Positions 6,286-7,443 of a stretch of DNA of 7,443 bases are shown one piece after another. Below the pieces are notes generated by a model that made no database searches, was not told the origin of the DNA, and saw nothing but the letters and a program-made list of their open reading frames with translations. The stretch lies in NCBI GenBank assembly GCA_964429075.1, contig CAYSBA010000051.1, positions 1 to 7,443 of the forward strand, given 5' to 3'. Within the stretch, counting starts at the first letter, position 1. Each line of letters opens with the position of its first letter. A program made the position numbers and the translations under genes. Source of the stretch: CAYSBA01 sp964429075 [NCBI: uncultured bacterium]. Lineage in GTDB: Bacteria; CAYSBA01.

Positions 6286-7068
6286 ATGGACATAAGACAC
6301 AAAAAGAGGGATCTTCTTTTTTTAATCCCTAACGCATTTACTGTTGCCAGTTTATTATTTGGGTTTTTTGCTATCTTAGTTTCATCAACAGCTCAGGTCG
6401 AGACAGATTTTTACAAGGCAATATTTGCCATATTTCTGGCAATGCTGTGTGATGTCTCTGATGGCAGGATGGCAAGGTTGACAAAGACTCAATCCTCCTT
6501 TGGTATTCAGCTTGACAGTCTAGCTGATTTAGTATCCTTTGGTGTGGCACCTAGCGTTCTTGTCTATTTCTGGAGCTTAAAAAATCTTGGCTTCTGGGGT
6601 CTTGTTATTTGTTCTTTGTACCTCGTTGCAGGGTCTCTACGTCTTGCGAGATTCAATGTGATGGCCTCACAAGATGGCGGTGCTTCAGACTACACCCTTG
6701 GTATAACAATCCCCCTTGCAGCACTTGCCATAATATCTCTCATATCCGCACATTACCATTTTTTTAACAACAAACCTGTGGTTCATCACAAAGAGGTTGC
6801 ATTTCTTGTACTATTTCTCTCTATTCTGATGATCTCCAACATGAAGTTTCGTACCTTTAAAAAACTTGATTTCTCCCGTCCATTTGTGGCATTCGGTATC
6901 ATGTCATTTGCCTTTTTATTTTCTATCATATCCTTTAAATTCGGGCCAGGTATGGCCATATTCTCAGTCATAATGGCATACATATCAATAGGTATTCTCG
7001 AAAATGTTGGCCTCATTAAACTCCCTGGCAACGAAAATCTTGTAGGAGAAATAGACGAAGAGACATAA
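6286..7068 (+). CDS. pssA: CDP-diacylglycerol--serine O-phosphatidyltransferase (phosphatidylserine synthase)
   Basis: Integral membrane enzyme joining CDP-diacylglycerol and L-serine to give phosphatidylserine and CMP, the committed step to phosphatidylethanolamine. It has 260 residues, a usual length for the membrane-bound (type II) class. The CDP-alcohol phosphotransferase signature is complete: Asp56, Asp59-Gly60, Ala63-Arg64, Gly73, Asp77 and Asp81, in DVSDGRMAR followed by GIQLDSLAD. PNAFTVASLLFGF at the start, LRLARFNV (118-125), GITIPLAA (139-146) and FRTFKKLDF (188-196) are typical of PssA rather than PgsA. Several hydrophobic membrane segments are visible, at about 12-35, 43-58, 85-97, 102-118, 139-155, 170-184 and 199-240. 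The next gene starts two bases after its stop, pointing to an operon. A partner decarboxylase (psd), often adjacent, is not seen in this window. Confidence 0.93.
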   Translation: MDIRHKKRDLLFLIPNAFTVASLLFGFFAILVSSTAQVETDFYKAIFAIFLAMLCDVSDGRMARLTKTQSSFGIQLDSLADLVSFGVAPSVLVYFWSLKNLGFWGLVICSLYLVAGSLRLARFNVMASQDGGASDYTLGITIPLAALAIISLISAHYHFFNNKPVVHHKEVAFLVLFLSILMISNMKFRTFKKLDFSRPFVAFGIMSFAFLFSIISFKFGPGMAIFSVIMAYISIGILENVGLIKLPGNENLVGEIDEET

Positions 7069-7070
7069 AT

Positions 7071-7443
7071 ATGAGTTCAAGTCCAATACACATATCAAAA
7101 CGTATTGATTATGCCTTAAGGGCCATGCTCTATCTAAGCAAACAACCACCGGGACATCTTACCTCTTTTAAGGTAATAGCAGAAAAACAGGTAATTCCTT
7201 CAGATTTTCTTGCCAAGATACTAAAAGACCTTGTAAAAAGAGGTCTCGTCAAGGTCAAAAGGGGTTCTAAGGGTGGATATACCCTTGGCAGGGATCCATC
7301 AGAGATAACCTTTCTTGAAATCATAGAGGCCGTTGATGGTCCAATAAAGATGAAGGACTGTCTTGATGAGAGTATAGATTGTTCAGTCCTCAATATCTGC
7401 AGTCTAATACAGGTCTGGAAGGAGGCACAGAACAGACTCGTCG
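7071..7443 (+). CDS. Rrf2-family transcriptional regulator with three-cysteine motif, cut by window edge
   Basis: The frame is open from the ATG at 7071 to the window end (124 codons plus one base), with no stop reached. ISKRIDYALRAMLYL (8-22) is the classic Rrf2 first helix. The winged helix-turn-helix follows: IAEKQVIPSDFLAKILKDL (36-54) is the recognition region and VKRGSKGGYTL (62-72) the wing. FLEIIEAVDGP (81-91) is the family's dimerisation-helix start. Cys97, Cys104 and Cys110 (C-x6-C-x5-C) resemble the Fe-S cluster ligands of IscR, NsrR and RirA. The protein may therefore sense iron-sulphur status, nitric oxide or redox state; the ligand is inferred, not shown. It starts two bases after pssA with only a weak GAAGAGA upstream, so it is probably expressed from the pssA promoter. 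Its targets may lie beyond the right edge. Confidence 0.9.
   Translation, partial: MSSSPIHISKRIDYALRAMLYLSKQPPGHLTSFKVIAEKQVIPSDFLAKILKDLVKRGLVKVKRGSKGGYTLGRDPSEITFLEIIEAVDGPIKMKDCLDESIDCSVLNICSLIQVWKEAQNRLV

Noticed and set aside
7130-7393. 87-codon minus-strand frame at the right edge
   Set aside because: It is antisense to the clearly recognisable Rrf2 regulator on the plus strand.
1-7443. Search for CRISPR arrays, tRNA genes, transposase genes or riboswitches
   Set aside because: No regularly spaced repeats, cloverleaf-like sequence, terminal inverted repeats or transposase motifs were seen, and the untranslated regions are too short for a known riboswitch.

Overview
The window is chromosomal sequence from an AT-rich Gram-negative-type bacterium. 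A deltaproteobacterial (Desulfobacterota/Myxococcota-like) or related lineage is a tentative guess. It rests on the long choice-of-anchor-D/PKD surface protein, the PolX-type PHP protein, the FmdB zinc ribbon and the Rrf2 regulator. None of these is diagnostic. No tRNA, rRNA, insertion sequence, CRISPR array or attachment site was seen. Genes are tightly packed, and both ends of the window cut through a gene.

Left block (1-2697, minus strand): a complete lon gene (ATP-dependent LonA protease) is followed after one base by the start of rsfS (ribosomal silencing factor, Iojap/YbeB family), which runs off the left edge. Together they look like a protein-quality/translation-shutdown operon. Lon has a good sigma-70-type promoter in the short divergent spacer on its right.

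Middle block (2698-5885, plus strand): a divergent promoter drives a secreted or lipid-anchored protein of four Ig-like 'choice-of-anchor D' (ASH/HYDIN-type) modules plus a C-terminal PKD-like module. Its stop codon overlaps (ATGA) the start of a PolX-like protein. That second protein keeps a full set of PHP metal ligands, but its DNA polymerase active site and helix-hairpin-helix loops look eroded. This pair, an envelope protein coupled to a cytoplasmic pseudo-polymerase/PHP hydrolase, is the least ordinary part of the window.

Right block (5886-7443): an fmdB-like zinc-ribbon gene converges on the PolX-like gene with only 5 bases between the stop codons. It is separated by about 140 bp, rich in TTTAC/GTAAA half-sites and an 8-bp dyad, from a divergent pssA (phosphatidylserine synthase). 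An Rrf2-family regulator with three cysteines starts 2 bases after pssA and is cut by the right edge. The pssA/Rrf2 pair is probably co-transcribed.

Family assignments come from reading motifs by eye. Promoter calls are consensus matches only.
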